This document shows positions 10,511 to 21,350 of a stretch of 64,000 bases of DNA, in pieces. Numbering within the stretch: position 1 is the first letter of the stretch; every line of letters starts with the position of its first letter. A model generated the notes under the pieces. The model was given only the letters and a program-made list of their open reading frames with translations, searched no databases and was not told the origin of the DNA. The DNA comes from Gymnorhina tibicen. Taxonomy: Eukaryota > Chordata > Aves > Passeriformes > Artamidae. A program made the position numbers and the translations under genes. The stretch spans positions 10,597 to 74,596 of the forward strand of contig VXAZ01005692.1 of assembly GCA_013399875.1 (NCBI GenBank). Reading direction: 5' to 3'.

Positions 10511-13500
10511 AGGAAGGCAGATGGGTTCTGCCCACCCCAGCTCCAGCAGCACTGGGAGTAGAGCTCATCCTGACCACTTCCTTGGCTTCTTTTCCCCTAT
10601 CCACAGGGAGTAGGGTCATGTCTTCTTCTGCCTCATTGCTCTTTTCACCAAGGAGCTGGAGAGATGCAGGGAGGGTTGGGGGCAGCTGCAGAGGAGGGTG
10701 GTTGTGTTCTGCAGTGGTGGAAGGGGCTGCACAGAGAAGGGGGTCAGTGAGAGCTGAGTGGAGATGAGTGTGAGCCTGGGGTGCACATCCCACAGCCCGG
10801 GTGTGAAAGAGAGGAACAGGGAGACCTCCTCCTTCATCCTGGCTGTTCAAATCTCACCAGCAATGTCTGCCGCTGCAGTTCGCCCCCTCCCAGTTCTCCA
10901 GAGCCCTCTCTCAGGCCCTCTTGGCCCTGGAATCCCTTCCCAGGATCTGCTTCTCTATTGCACGACGCAGGGCTGGCAGGATGTGTGCGCAGGACTGAGG
11001 ATCCTGCAAAATCACGTTGAGAGGAATGGACTGGCACCGCAATCCAGGGGAGCACCGTGTTCCTGATCAAACCCTCGTGAACTGAGAGGGACCAGGCTCC
11101 AGCTGCCTGCCTTGCCCTTTCCTCCAGAGGAGATGCCATTTCATGACAGGGCTGCTGTCACCAGAGAGCTGCTGCACAGCTCTGCCGCACACCCCGCTGT
11201 CTCTCGGAAAGCCACCACAGCCCAGTGACCCTCGCTCGCCCGCACAGTCCCACTGTGCCCCTGCCTGCTGAAGTCCACCCCAAGCAGGGACTCCCACACG
11301 ACTCATCCTCCCAGGAGACTCCAGAGAAATCCAGCAGAACCCAGGGTACAGCCTCCTGTGCATTCCACGCTCCCAATCTGCCCCACCAGTGCCATGGTGG
11401 GATGTCGGGATGCCCCCGCACCCCGCTGCACTGCAGGACCCCGCTCGAACCCCCTGCCCTGTGGGACCCCAGTGCCCTGTGACCTGTGAAGGACCCTGCC
11501 ATAACACCACAGGCACCAGTGCCAGCAGCTCCTCTGCCATTCCCTCCTGTCCCCATCCCTCATGCCAAGCTAGCAGTCCTGAAGCTGACATTATCCCCAA
11601 AGTCAGGGATTTTGGGAGCTGATGCTGGCAGCCAGGGTGGTCTCCCCTCTCTCACAGTGCTGGGTTGTGGTGAGAGCCCCGGGGTGAGCTGCTCTGGCTG
11701 TGCCCAGGTGGGTGTTGAGTCCTTCTGCACACTGTGGAAGCAAAACATTGTGAACTCCACTGTGCCCATCAAATCCTCCTGCTGCATTCATGTCTAACCT
11801 CCTCCCTGCCCTCTCGGCTTGAGGCTGGAAAGAAAACCCTTTCCACCTCTCCTGCTGTTGCTGTGCAGCCGGGCTGGAGCCGTGGGATGCTGTGGCAGTG
11901 CCTCTGTCCCCAGGGTGGTCACCACGTCCCAGGCCGGCCAACACCTGGGACTCTCTGGGGGGATTCCAGGGCCTTTCACTCGAGCAGACCACTCTGGGGC
12001 TCCTGTCCGGCCTGAGACATCACCCAGTTCCCCAGAGAGGACCCATTCCCAAAAACTTTCAGGGATCAGAAGCTGCTCCAGGACCCCAGTCCCAAGGGAG
12101 AGGAGTCTGTGGAGCAAGATGTCCCCAGGTCCAGGTCCAGGGCTCTGGGCTGGCTCTTCAACAAGCGGCAGTAGGGCTGGACCAGCATCACTCCTGTCCT
12201 CACTCCAGGGTCAGCAATGAGTCCAGAGGGCAGGGCAGGGAGCCCTTCATCTTCCCTTTGGAAATTAAACAAGAAGCAGAAAGGGTTTGGTTTTCATTAA
12301 TATTTTTCTTCAAAAGTTTTCTGGCTTCCCTTCCCCATCTTCTGCCAATATTTCTTCGAGGGGGCGGGCAGCGAGGAGCAGGGAACGTCTGGCAGCTTTT
12401 TGTTTTCAATTTGCACAAACCCATTCTGTGTGTGTGTTTTTTCTCTTTCTGGAAATTCTCTGCAGACAGGCACTTCCTGCAGAAATCATAATTTGCAAGG
12501 GAAAAATATCTAACAAACATGTCTTTTCCCTTTCGGTTTGCCCCGGGTCTGCAAAGCCCTGGGCTGGGCTTTGTGCTCCTGACCCTGTCAGGCACCAGCC
12601 TCCAGTAACACTCAGCACTGTGCTCCCACGCCAGCCCAGCCTGCCCATTCCCTCTGCCAGCCCAGCACTGCATCTCCCTGGGCTGCTCCATCGCTCCTGT
12701 GGGTTTGTCAAAGTCCTGGAAGGAAGCTCCAAGTGCTGGGGTGGACATGACTTTGGGGTTCGGCCAAGAAAGGGGTCATGCTGGTTGAGCTCCACCAGCG
12801 TGTCCAGTCCTGGTGGGGCAGTGACATCCTGCCTCGGCAGAAGGCTGCTCCAGATGTTTTACCAGCTGTTCACATCTGGTTTTCTCCCTGCTTTCGGAGC
12901 TTTGGAGGTCGGGTAGGCAGCGATGGCCACAGCTGGGCACGGGCACCTGGGAGGAGCGGGGGCACCCGCAGCTCTCAGACCCTGCGTGGGCTTTGGCCTC
13001 TGCCCAGCCGGGCCCCCTCTGATCCCGAGCATCACCAGTCACACACTGGCCCATCCCAACCTGGGCTTCCCTAGACAAAGTTCCCCGGTCCTGGAGTCTG
13101 GGCAGGCATGGGGGTAGCCAGGAGTGTGAGGTTAAATAATTCATTCCACATAAATCTTTTCTAGAAACAATTTTTTTCTTCCCAGGGAGACACATTACCA
13201 CCTCACACACACAAACCTGACCAGGAATTATAAGAGTGCGTTTCTGCCACGGCGAATGGGGCAGGGAGAAGGGAGAGGAGGGAAGGAATAAAATATAGAT
13301 TCTTGAACTCAGACCTGGGAAGTGGCAAAGCATCAATCTTGTTAAAGGACTAGTGTGGACTCTCCAGCCAGCCCACTTCATCCTGACTCCTGACAGGCCC
13401 CGATGATTTGTGCCTGCTCAGCAGAGGAGAAGTCCCATAACTCACCCACCGAGACGGCGTGGGATGGAAGCAGGAATGACTCACCACACCCCGCATCCTG

Positions 13501-13900
13501 CCGTGGCACCAGAGCTCCCCGCGTGCCCACCGCCCCCACAGGCTCTGGGACAGACACAGGGTCCATCCCACCCCGCACCCCGGAGTGGCACAAAAGCCTT
13601 GGAGCGCGGCAGGATTTGCTCAAAAATGTATGGGGCTCGTAGTGTTTTCAGCAATTGTGCAATCTGGATTATAAGAGGTGGGTGAAATTCCTGGATTGTC
13701 CCAATTTACCGTGCTGCTTGCCTGGAAAACAGGCGCAGCAGCTGTCCCCCGTCTTGCCAGCCAGAAGGATTTGCTCTTTCCACCCAAGCCTCGCTGAAGC
13801 GGAGGAATCCTGCCGCTGCCCCTGCCGGTGGCAGGTCGAGCCCGCAGGGCTCTGCGGAGATGTGCTGAGCATGGAGATCATCTCCGAGATGGACGGTACC
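10511..13900. other. Intergenic sequence, nothing recognised
   Basis: This is GC-moderate unique-looking sequence. A short poly-T/TG patch near 12,425-12,450 and scattered 100-200 codon frames on both strands are present, but no frame has domain-like composition or flanking splice signals that would make it a credible exon. Confidence 0.45.
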
Positions 13901-14269
13901 TCTGCTCCGAGCCCTGCCCGCAGGCGCCGGAACTGAATGGTTGATTAGTGCAGAATCCCGAGCAAGGAGAGGAAATTCTCCCTGGAGCCCTGCCAGGCCA
14001 AGCCCGCATCCAAAAATACATCCTGCCGTCCTGCTCAGAGCCCAGAGATTTTTGGAAGGGAGAGTGCAGCTGCTTCACAGGCAAAAAATAACAGCAGCCC
14101 TGAGAGCCCCCCGTCCTCATGAGCAGGGCTGGAGTCACTTTCAAATCACAGCACTTATTCCAAAAGAGAGATGGGGAGAAGAGAAAGAAAAAGACACACA
14201 TGCACCACCACGGATCTGGCAGGCAAACACAGCTCCAGGGCTTCTGTTTGCCCATCACAGGAAGATTTA

Positions 14270-14920
14270 CTAGGGGAAAAAAATATAGGCTGATTAATTA
14301 TGCAGCCGGTTTGGTCCATTATATCATAAAACCCAGCTGTGTAGGACAACCTTGGAGATGCTCCTCTCCAGCATTATCTCAGCCTGGAACCAGGCGCCTG
14401 GAGCCAGGAGAAGCTGTCTCGGCACTGAGCGCTCGCCGCCGCGCCGAGCGATAGCGTCTTCCCAAACCCACCTTTTCCATTGGAGATTAGGAGTGCAGTG
14501 AACTTTGATATGGTACCAGTGCTAATTTCAATCGGCAGGCCCCTCGCTGGTGTCACCGGAGGCCTTGGGTTCATTCAGAGAGCTGCGGCAGCGCGAGGGG
14601 AGGAGGGAAAACAGCCAAAGACTCCCCTTGAATATTAATGAAGCATCAAAGCTTTTAGCTGCATGGCCGTGTCTGAGCGCGACTGCTCTCCAGGGCTCTG
14701 CTATGTTTGGCACAATAAAGCCTTGGTAATTATTTCCAATAACTAATTTAGATTATCATTAGCCCCACATTGGAGGCACAGAGAATGCTGCCCTTTCAAA
14801 CACTTGAACCACTGAGCCTCAAAAATAAAACGTTCGCTCTCTGCAAAGAGATCTTTGCCAGCTCTAATAAATTAGAATATATTTGTGTGCGTTAGCGCCT
14901 GTGGTGGCTCCGGATAATGA
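14270..14920. promoter_or_regulatory. Candidate conserved enhancer, homeodomain-motif rich
   Basis: The composition switches here to AT-rich, repeat-free sequence with clustered transcription-factor-like words. TTAATTA lies at 14,294-14,300, TAATTA at 14,727-14,732, and further TAAT cores and an ACAATAAAG SOX-like word lie between 14,712 and 14,760. Several ATTAATGAAG and GATTATCATTAG phrases also occur. Vertebrate developmental enhancers commonly look like this. Conservation was not tested, so the call rests on composition and motif density alone. Confidence 0.4.
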
Positions 14921-15569
14921 GAGCAGGTTGTGTCTGGGAATGGAGGAGAAGGCGGCACCTCCCCTGCCCCCCGCCTCCTCCCACTCCACCAGTGCACATT
15001 CCTTCGGGCCCCAATTTGTCCCCATTATCCTCCCGGACCCCCCAACCCCAAATCACCCAGGCCCGGCAGCTGACCCTGTCACAGCCAGTAATAACCCATA
15101 AATCATTCCACAAAGAAAATTTCAAAGAAAATTTCTGCATGGTGTTAACAGGCTCCTGTGCCCCTGCCCTGGCTGCCAGCCCCGTGCCCAGCCGGGCTCT
15201 GCATCCCAGGGCAGATGCTCTGCCCCAGCCCTGCTGCCTCTGCAGCCAGGGGGCCTCCAGCAGCTCTGCCCACACCTCTGCAGTGCCCAGAAAAAGCTCC
15301 CCAGCTCCTCAGCTGTCTGTGCTGTCGTCATGGCCAGCCCTGGGCACAACCAGCAGGGTCCCAGCACTGTGACCCCAACACTGTGGGGCTCCTCCAGCCC
15401 ACGGAGCAGCCCACACTGCACTGCCTGCCCTGCCTGCACTGCCTGCTGCCACCCACTGCGCCGCCCTGGAGCAATCCCAGCCAGCAGGGATGTCCTGGGA
15501 GGAGGTGGGAATGTGGAACACACAGAGCCATCCAGCTGACCTCCAGCTGCCCCAAGACAAGGCAAAGCT

Positions 15570-15795
15570 CCCAGTGCCCACCCTGAGCCCAGAGCCTGCC
15601 CTGCAACCCTGCCTGCCTGTAACTCCTGGCTCTGGCACCACAGGGGCCTGGGGACCTTGGGTGGATCACTCCAGCTTTCACAGCCTCCGTTTCATCAACC
15701 ATGTCATTAGGCTAATGATAATTAATGCCTGCAAAGGGCTTTATGCTCTTCAGCTGGAAGGTGATAGTGAAGGGTAAATTATTGTTATTACCATA
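15570..15795 (+). repeat. MIR/CORE-SINE-like ancient SINE
   Basis: The order of landmarks follows the MIR consensus as I know it. A GTAACTCCTGGCTCTGGCACC segment matches the tRNA-derived B-box region. GGACCTTGGGTGGATCACTCC and CAGCCTCCGTTTCATCAACC match the core. AATGATAATTAATGCC, GCAAAGGGCTTTATGCTC and a final AAATTATTGTTATTACC match the 3' part. The copy seems close to full length but diverged, which is expected of a SINE that predates birds. Boundaries are approximate, and the 5' 45 bases are the least certain. Confidence 0.68.
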
Positions 15796-16069
15796 AACAC
15801 AGGGTACCTGCCACTTACCGGGGTGGGACCTGCTTTCTGACTTGCCTCAGCTCTTCTTGGATTGGGACCAGGGTCAGGTGTGGGCTCTGCTTCTTCTGTC
15901 GTTTCCAACTGAACCTGTGTTTGAGCCAGGCAGTACTCAAGTCTGAGAATTTTTCATGCAAAGTCTCAAAATGAGAGTTCTGTTTATTCCTTGGAAGCGT
16001 GCATGCTGAGCATTGCTGGGGTAGGATGGGAGAGGTTCCTTCGCTGTCTCCATGCCCTGATGGGCCAAG

Positions 16070-16683
16070 ACCAACTCTATGAGGTTCAACAGGTTGACAT
16101 GCCAGGTCTGAACCTGGGTCCCAAAGCCCCAGGCAGCGCTCTGGATGGGGGCAGAGTGGCTGGAAAGCTGCTCTGTGGGAAAAGACCTGCGGGTGCCGGT
16201 TGGTAGTGGGTGAACATGAGCCCAGGTGTGCCCAGGTGGCCAAGAAGGCCAATGACACCTGTCCTGTACCAGCCATGGTGTGACAGCAGGACCAGGGCAG
16301 TGACCATCCCCCTGTGCTGGGCACTTCTGGGGTACCTCTAATTCTGAGGTCAGTTTTGGGCTCCTCATGACAAGGAAGACACTGAGGGGCTGGAGCGTGC
16401 CCAGGGAAGAGAACGGAGCTGGGAAGGGGCTGGAGCCCCAGGAGCGGCTGAGGGAGCTGGGAAAGGATATCGGGAAAATTTCTTCACTGAAGGGGTGGTC
16501 AGGCTTGGAACAGGCTGCCCATGGATGTGGTAGAATCACCTGAAGGTGTTCAAAAGCCTTATGAACGTGGCACTTGGGGACATGGGTTAGTGGTGGCCTG
16601 GGCAATGCTGGGGGAACCACTGGATTCAAAGATCTTAGAGGTTTTTCCAACCCTAACAACTCTGTGATTCCATTATTCTATCC
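16070..16683 (+). repeat. CR1 LINE 3' region with internal deletion
   Basis: This is a sense CR1 copy. It covers the end of the reverse-transcriptase frame (ATGAGGTTCAACAGG, GTGTGCCCAGGTGGCCAAG, CAGTTTTGGGCTCCTCATGAC) and the 3' tail (TGGAACAGGCTGCCCATGG, CTTGGGGACATGGGTTAGTGG, TTCCAACCCTAACAACTCTGTG). At about 16,467 the text jumps from GAGCTGGGAAAGG straight to ATATCGGGAAAATTTC. This skips the roughly 150-200 bases that the copy at 20.9 kb still has, so the copy is internally deleted. It encodes no intact protein. Confidence 0.92.
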
Positions 16684-17109
16684 CTGTTCCCTAAGGGGAT
16701 GGTCACCTCCACTTACTGGCTGTGCCATCCACCCCTTTGGTGGTGACACCAGCTGAGCTGCACCCCTTCTCCAGTGCATGCAGACGTGCAGGGATGTGTG
16801 TGCACCGGGAACATGTGATGGGAAACTCCCTGTGCATTCCAGCAGGGATGCAGCGGGCAGCGTGTGCGGGCATCCCACACTGCTGCCCTGCAGCCACCGT
16901 GACCCAGCACAGCCCCTGTCCCCAGAGCTGTGCCCCCCAGTGCCCCCAGTGCCCCTCGTAGCCAGATGGGGCAGCAGATGGTGATGGGATCTGAGCAAAC
17001 CCTTCCACATCCCACAGTGCAATTCCACGTGTCCCAAACCTTCTGACCACAGCTCATCCATGCCTTTCTCCATCGTGGCCATACATCCCAACACCCTTCC
17101 CATCGCTCT

Positions 17110-17330
17110 CACACCACTTCTTCCCACTGTTTTATTAAACTTGTTTGTGGCTCAGATTTGGTTGGACGGTTGATTGACTTCATTGTTTACTTTTTTAAGC
17201 TCCTATTCCCTATGGACGGTTTCAGTTTTCATTAAAAGTCTTTCATCAGAAGGAGCCAAAATTGTCAAAGGCTGTTCCTGGGTTTTGATTAAAAGCTGAA
17301 ATCTGCAGTGAAATAAAAGAGATGTTTCCC
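17110..17330. promoter_or_regulatory. Candidate enhancer with PBX/HOX and FOX-like sites
   Basis: This is an AT-rich, repeat-free segment. It carries TGATTGAC at 17,171-17,178, a PBX/HOX-type word, and TGTTTAC at 17,184-17,190, a forkhead-type word, six bases apart. Two TTTTCATTAAAAG/TTTGATTAAAAG phrases follow at about 17,225-17,295. No gene or repeat explains it. The regulatory role is inference from motifs. Confidence 0.33.
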
Positions 17331-17879
17331 TCCATCCTTTCCCATCCTTCCTCCCCATTTTTATTGAAATCTTCCGTACAGAAAATTCCTCTGCTGATCT
17401 GAGGAGCTGCCTCACATGGGATGGAGCAAGGGCTCATTTACTCTGAGGCAGAGAGAGCAGGAGCATCACTGAGCCACGCTGAAGGCTCACAGTGGGTTCA
17501 GACCAGAGACGTGGCTCTTGCCTGGCTGTTGTGCCCAAGCTGGGATATCGGCACGTGGAATTAAAATCGCAGCATTGTCCAAGACCTGCACACTCCCCAC
17601 CACCCACAGGTGCACCTGGAGCTCTTCCCAGAGCCGGCTGCTCCAGGGGACGTCCATGCACCCTCCTGCTGGGGTTCACACTTTGCCCATGCCATCTACA
17701 TGGTTGTCTATGAAATGTAACTACCTCTTCTCTCCTGTCCCAGCTCCTCTCTCTCAATCCCAAAGTGGTGTCTCCCAGCCCATGCTTCTGTTCCTGGAGG
17801 AAATGGGTTATCTTTCCTATCTTCCATATGTGCAGAATCGCAGCTCCTACCCCCCGGCTCGTCACTGCATATTAATGGG

Positions 17880-18075
17880 GAGGAGGCTGAGATTGAAATG
17901 TATCAAAATGCAAAAACTCAGCTTTGCTTTTGCATCCTCCAAAGCCTTATTTTGCTTTTTGGGCCAAACATATTGTGCATTTTCTGTAACAATGAACTTA
18001 TCACACTTATTATGATAAACTGAGAAGGCACTTCCCACAGCAGACAAAAATTCTGCAGATTGACTTCAACTCTCA
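17880..18075. promoter_or_regulatory. Candidate enhancer, AT-rich
   Basis: A run of AT-rich sequence carries AACAAT at 17,988-17,993 (SOX-like), ATGCAAAAAC and TTTTGCATCC words near 17,909-17,937, and the palindrome-like TTATCACACTTATTATGATAA at about 17,999-18,019. It is flanked by GC-richer DNA and matches no repeat I know. Confidence 0.33.
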
Positions 18076-18120
18076 AATATTTTTGGATGCACGTACATTT
18101 TTCCATGGGTTTTCTGACAA

Positions 18121-19240
18121 GGGGAATATCCTGCCTGCAGCCAGTCCTCGTGTGAGCACAGCTGATCTCCAGGCGATGGGATCTCCTGCTGCTCCTCCGT
18201 ACTCTGGGAGGGAGTGTACGTGCCGTGTCCTTGCTCCATGGGCAGTGCCAGGGCGTTACTTTCCCTGCCTTGGACTCTTCTGGACATACCAGAAAATGTT
18301 TATTTTGCCACTCCAGAGTAAGTCCATCCCAACCCTGTGACCACTCAAGGCACAGGGACTTCTAGGACATCCCACCCAGCGTGTGCTACCACTGAACTGC
18401 AGTGCAGAGGTATCCCCCTCTTGAGCACTGTCCCTCAGGTTCCCGTACAGCAGCAGGCAGGGAGAGCCTCTGGAAAATGGAGCCAGGCCTGTATCCCTGT
18501 GGCTTTGCTCTCTTGCTCCACAAGATGAGACAAGAAGTCCCGTTCACCCACTGCCCCACCTCAGCTCAGCCACCACAGCAAAATCCCGAGCTAAGCAAAC
18601 ATCTGGCAGCTACAGCTGGAGCATTTCCCTGTGTGACGATCCATGGGGACAGCAAACACTCCCCCCTTTGACCTCCCCCCCTTACCTTTGCAGACACCTG
18701 GTTACACATTTCTCCTGACACCAGAGATCCAGCACCACCTGCATCCATCGCATCCCCGCCCAGCAGTGTCCAACCACCTGTCTCCAGGGGCCACAAACAG
18801 AAATAAGCTTACAAACACACCAGACAGGGAATACAAGTGTTTTCCTCTTCACACAGATTGGCCAAACCTGGGAGGATGCTGCGTGGGGATAAATCCTGAG
18901 GACGCAGCAGCCCACTGCCAGCTGGCCAGCCTGTCCCTTGAAGCACATTTGGTGGCACGGGGAAATAACCACCATGTCAAACTCTCTGGAGTTAATTCCT
19001 GGGAAACGAGAGTGCTGTGCCACAATGAGTCTCGTGGCAGAGAGCTCACCCCACAAGTGGCCCTGAACAGCCCCTGGCCTCTACCAAGGGCAGGATCTGG
19101 GGGAGTGGGGAGATGTGTTCTGGCACATCACCTCCATCCTTCACCTTCAGAAATGAAGCATGCAGAAAATGAGAGCAGAAATGCCTTCACTGACAGGTTG
19201 GAATTAAGAGATTCCAGTTTTTTTATAAACAGTCTTCGGA
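18121..19240. other. Intergenic sequence, nothing recognised
   Basis: Open frames are present (for example 18,643-19,248 plus) but have no recognisable domain and no supporting splice acceptor and donor pair. No repeat was recognised. Confidence 0.45.
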
Positions 19241-19244
19241 TTTC

Positions 19245-19610
19245 CTGAAAGTTACGGCACCGGGCATCATTTGTATGCAGGATGTGTTGCAGCTCAAAGG
19301 TACCAGAACTAATGCTGTCCTGTTAATGAACTGAGTGAGTAATAGCCATGGGTATAGAAAGCTTATGTCTGAAACTAATCCTAGTTAATGAATCTATTGT
19401 TACAGGTATTAAATGGTGACAGGGGGTTTCATCCATCAGCCCTCCATTAATCACAGCGTCCCCGCCTATGCTTATTATTTAGAAGCCAGCAAAGGGATCT
19501 TAATGATATTAGTAATAGAGCGGTTGTGGTACGTGACCTGGGACAAGTCAGGGATTGGAGGTGATAAGTGTCTGATCGCATAAGGCATTTTAGAGGTGAT
19601 CCAAGCAGCT
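19245..19610. promoter_or_regulatory. Candidate conserved enhancer
   Basis: This is a sharply bounded AT-rich block rich in TAAT and ATTA cores (GTTAATGAAC, AGTTAATGAATC, CCATTAATCAC, CTTAATGATATTAG). It also has an octamer-like ATTTGTATGCAG near 19,269. Stop codons occur in all frames, and the flanks return to GC-rich DNA with long frames. It looks like conserved non-coding DNA, but no alignment was available. Confidence 0.4.
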
Positions 19611-20940
19611 TTGCTCCCCATGGCATGTTATCTTGTCTCTGCCAGCCTGCTCTGCTCAGCCAGCGCTGCTCGGAGAGCACCGAGCCGTGGTGGCCACGCC
19701 GGAGCCTCTCCTCGCCTGCTGCTGCCTGCAGGAGATCCCTCTGCACGGGGGGCTCCAGCAACCCCTCCCTGCAGACACCACCAGCTGCCCGGGTGCGCAG
19801 GGCACAGCTCAGGGGCTGCCCGGGGGTGCTCTCATGGGCACGGTAGGAATCTGTCTGCACAAGTAGCCAGGTGCAAGCCCACGTGCACGAGCACAAATAC
19901 CCACCCACCCACACAGCCTCAGAGCAAATGACTCAAAGGTTTCTCTGGAAAGACGTGAGGAGCATCTGATATTCTACGCTAATTCTCCATCTGGACGTTC
20001 TCAGCGTGTGCGTTGGGATGGGATTCGTCTCATCATGGTCCCCTGAAGTCAGAGATATTTCAGCCCAGTGGAGGGACACCACCATCCTCAGGGCAAGGCA
20101 GGGTCTCTGAGAGGGCTAGGGCAGTGTCTAAGATAAAACAGGACACTGGAACTTCAGAGATGCCTTTTGCTGCCCACGAGGTTGGCTCCCACTGCATGCA
20201 CCACGTTGGGGTGCTGATGGTGAGAATGAATCCCAGCTTGGCACAGCTTGGCTCTGAGCAGGTGAGGCTGCATTGCATGAGGGTTCTTAAGGGGGGCAAG
20301 GATGAGTAGGTTTGGAGGTCTTGCTCTGAGGGTTCAGTAGTTCTCTCCATTCTTCTCCTGAAGTCTGATGCGCCCTGAAGATTGACCAGAGTGGCCCTGG
20401 GTGAGGGACACCCAGTGCCTCAATGCTCACTGGCCCCCATGGCAGCAGCAGGGCCAGCAGCTCATCCTGGTGGGGTGGGCAGGAATGCTGTGTGAGTCAG
20501 GGGCTTCCCTCAGGATGTGACTGCAAAATCCCAGATATAAAAACCTACAGCATATGAACCACCTAGAGGTCCCTGCACAGCTTTCATGTTCAGCCCCCTC
20601 TGCAGTTCACGGTCTGCTGAGTTTCCAGCTGACAGAGCAAGCTCCTCAGTTGGTGCCACAACTGCAACAGTCCTGGTGATCTGCTCGAGCTGATGGGAGC
20701 AGAGGGGTGTCCACGCAGGCAGCCACGGTGCTGGAAGAGCAGCGGTCCCTGAGCTCAGTGCCCAGGTGTCCACTGCCCCCACAATGCTCACAGCACGTGG
20801 GGAGCTTCTCCCCACCAGGCCAAGGCTGTCAGGGACAAGATGTGCTGGTTTAATGACCAAATGCAGTGCAGAGTCACTGAGCCAAACATTTACTCCTCTT
20901 TTAGTCTCTTTGTTCTCCATAAAACTCCTCCCTAGATAAG
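19611..20940. other. Intergenic sequence, nothing recognised
   Basis: The sequence is GC-moderate, with no credible exon and no named repeat up to the CR1 boundary at 20.94 kb. Confidence 0.45.
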
Positions 20941-21350
20941 GGAGGCCAGTGGCACCCGTCCTGTACCAGCCACAGCGTGGCAGCAGGACCAGGGCAGTGA
21001 CTGTCCCTTGTGCTGGCACTCATGAGGCACCTCCAGCCCTGGGGTCAGTTTTGGGCTCCTCATGACAAGGAAGACACTGAGGGGCTGGAGCGTGTCCAGG
21101 GAAGGGAATGGAGCTGGGAAGGGGCTGGAGCCCCAGGAGCAGCTGAGGGAGCTGGGAAAGGGGCTCAGCCTGGAGAAGAGGAGGCTCAGGGGGGCCCTTG
21201 TGGCTCTGCACAACTCCCTGACAGGAGGGGGCAGCCGGGGGGCATTGGGCTCTGCTCCCAGGGAACAGGGACAGGAGGAGAGGGAACGGCCTCAGGCGGG
21301 CCAGGGGAGGGGCAGGTTGGATATTTGGGAAAATCTCTGTCCATGGCAGG
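20941..21350 (+). repeat. CR1 LINE fragment lacking the 3' end
   Basis: This sense CR1 fragment starts at GGAGGCCAGTGGCACCCGTCC and runs through CAGTTTTGGGCTCCTCATGAC, GAGCTGGGAAAGGGGCTCAG, CCTGGAGAAGAGGAGGCTC and CAACTCCCTGACAGGAGG to GGTTGGATATTTGGGAAAATC. It then stops before the CR1 tail. It belongs to the same subfamily as the copies at 16.1 and 23.3 kb and keeps the block that they lack. Confidence 0.9.

Noticed and set aside
19520..19570. A GTGACCTGGGACAAGTCAG phrase like the MIR core
   Set aside because: Only about 25 bases fit, and the flanking parts of MIR are not present in order, unlike the copy at 15.6-15.8 kb.
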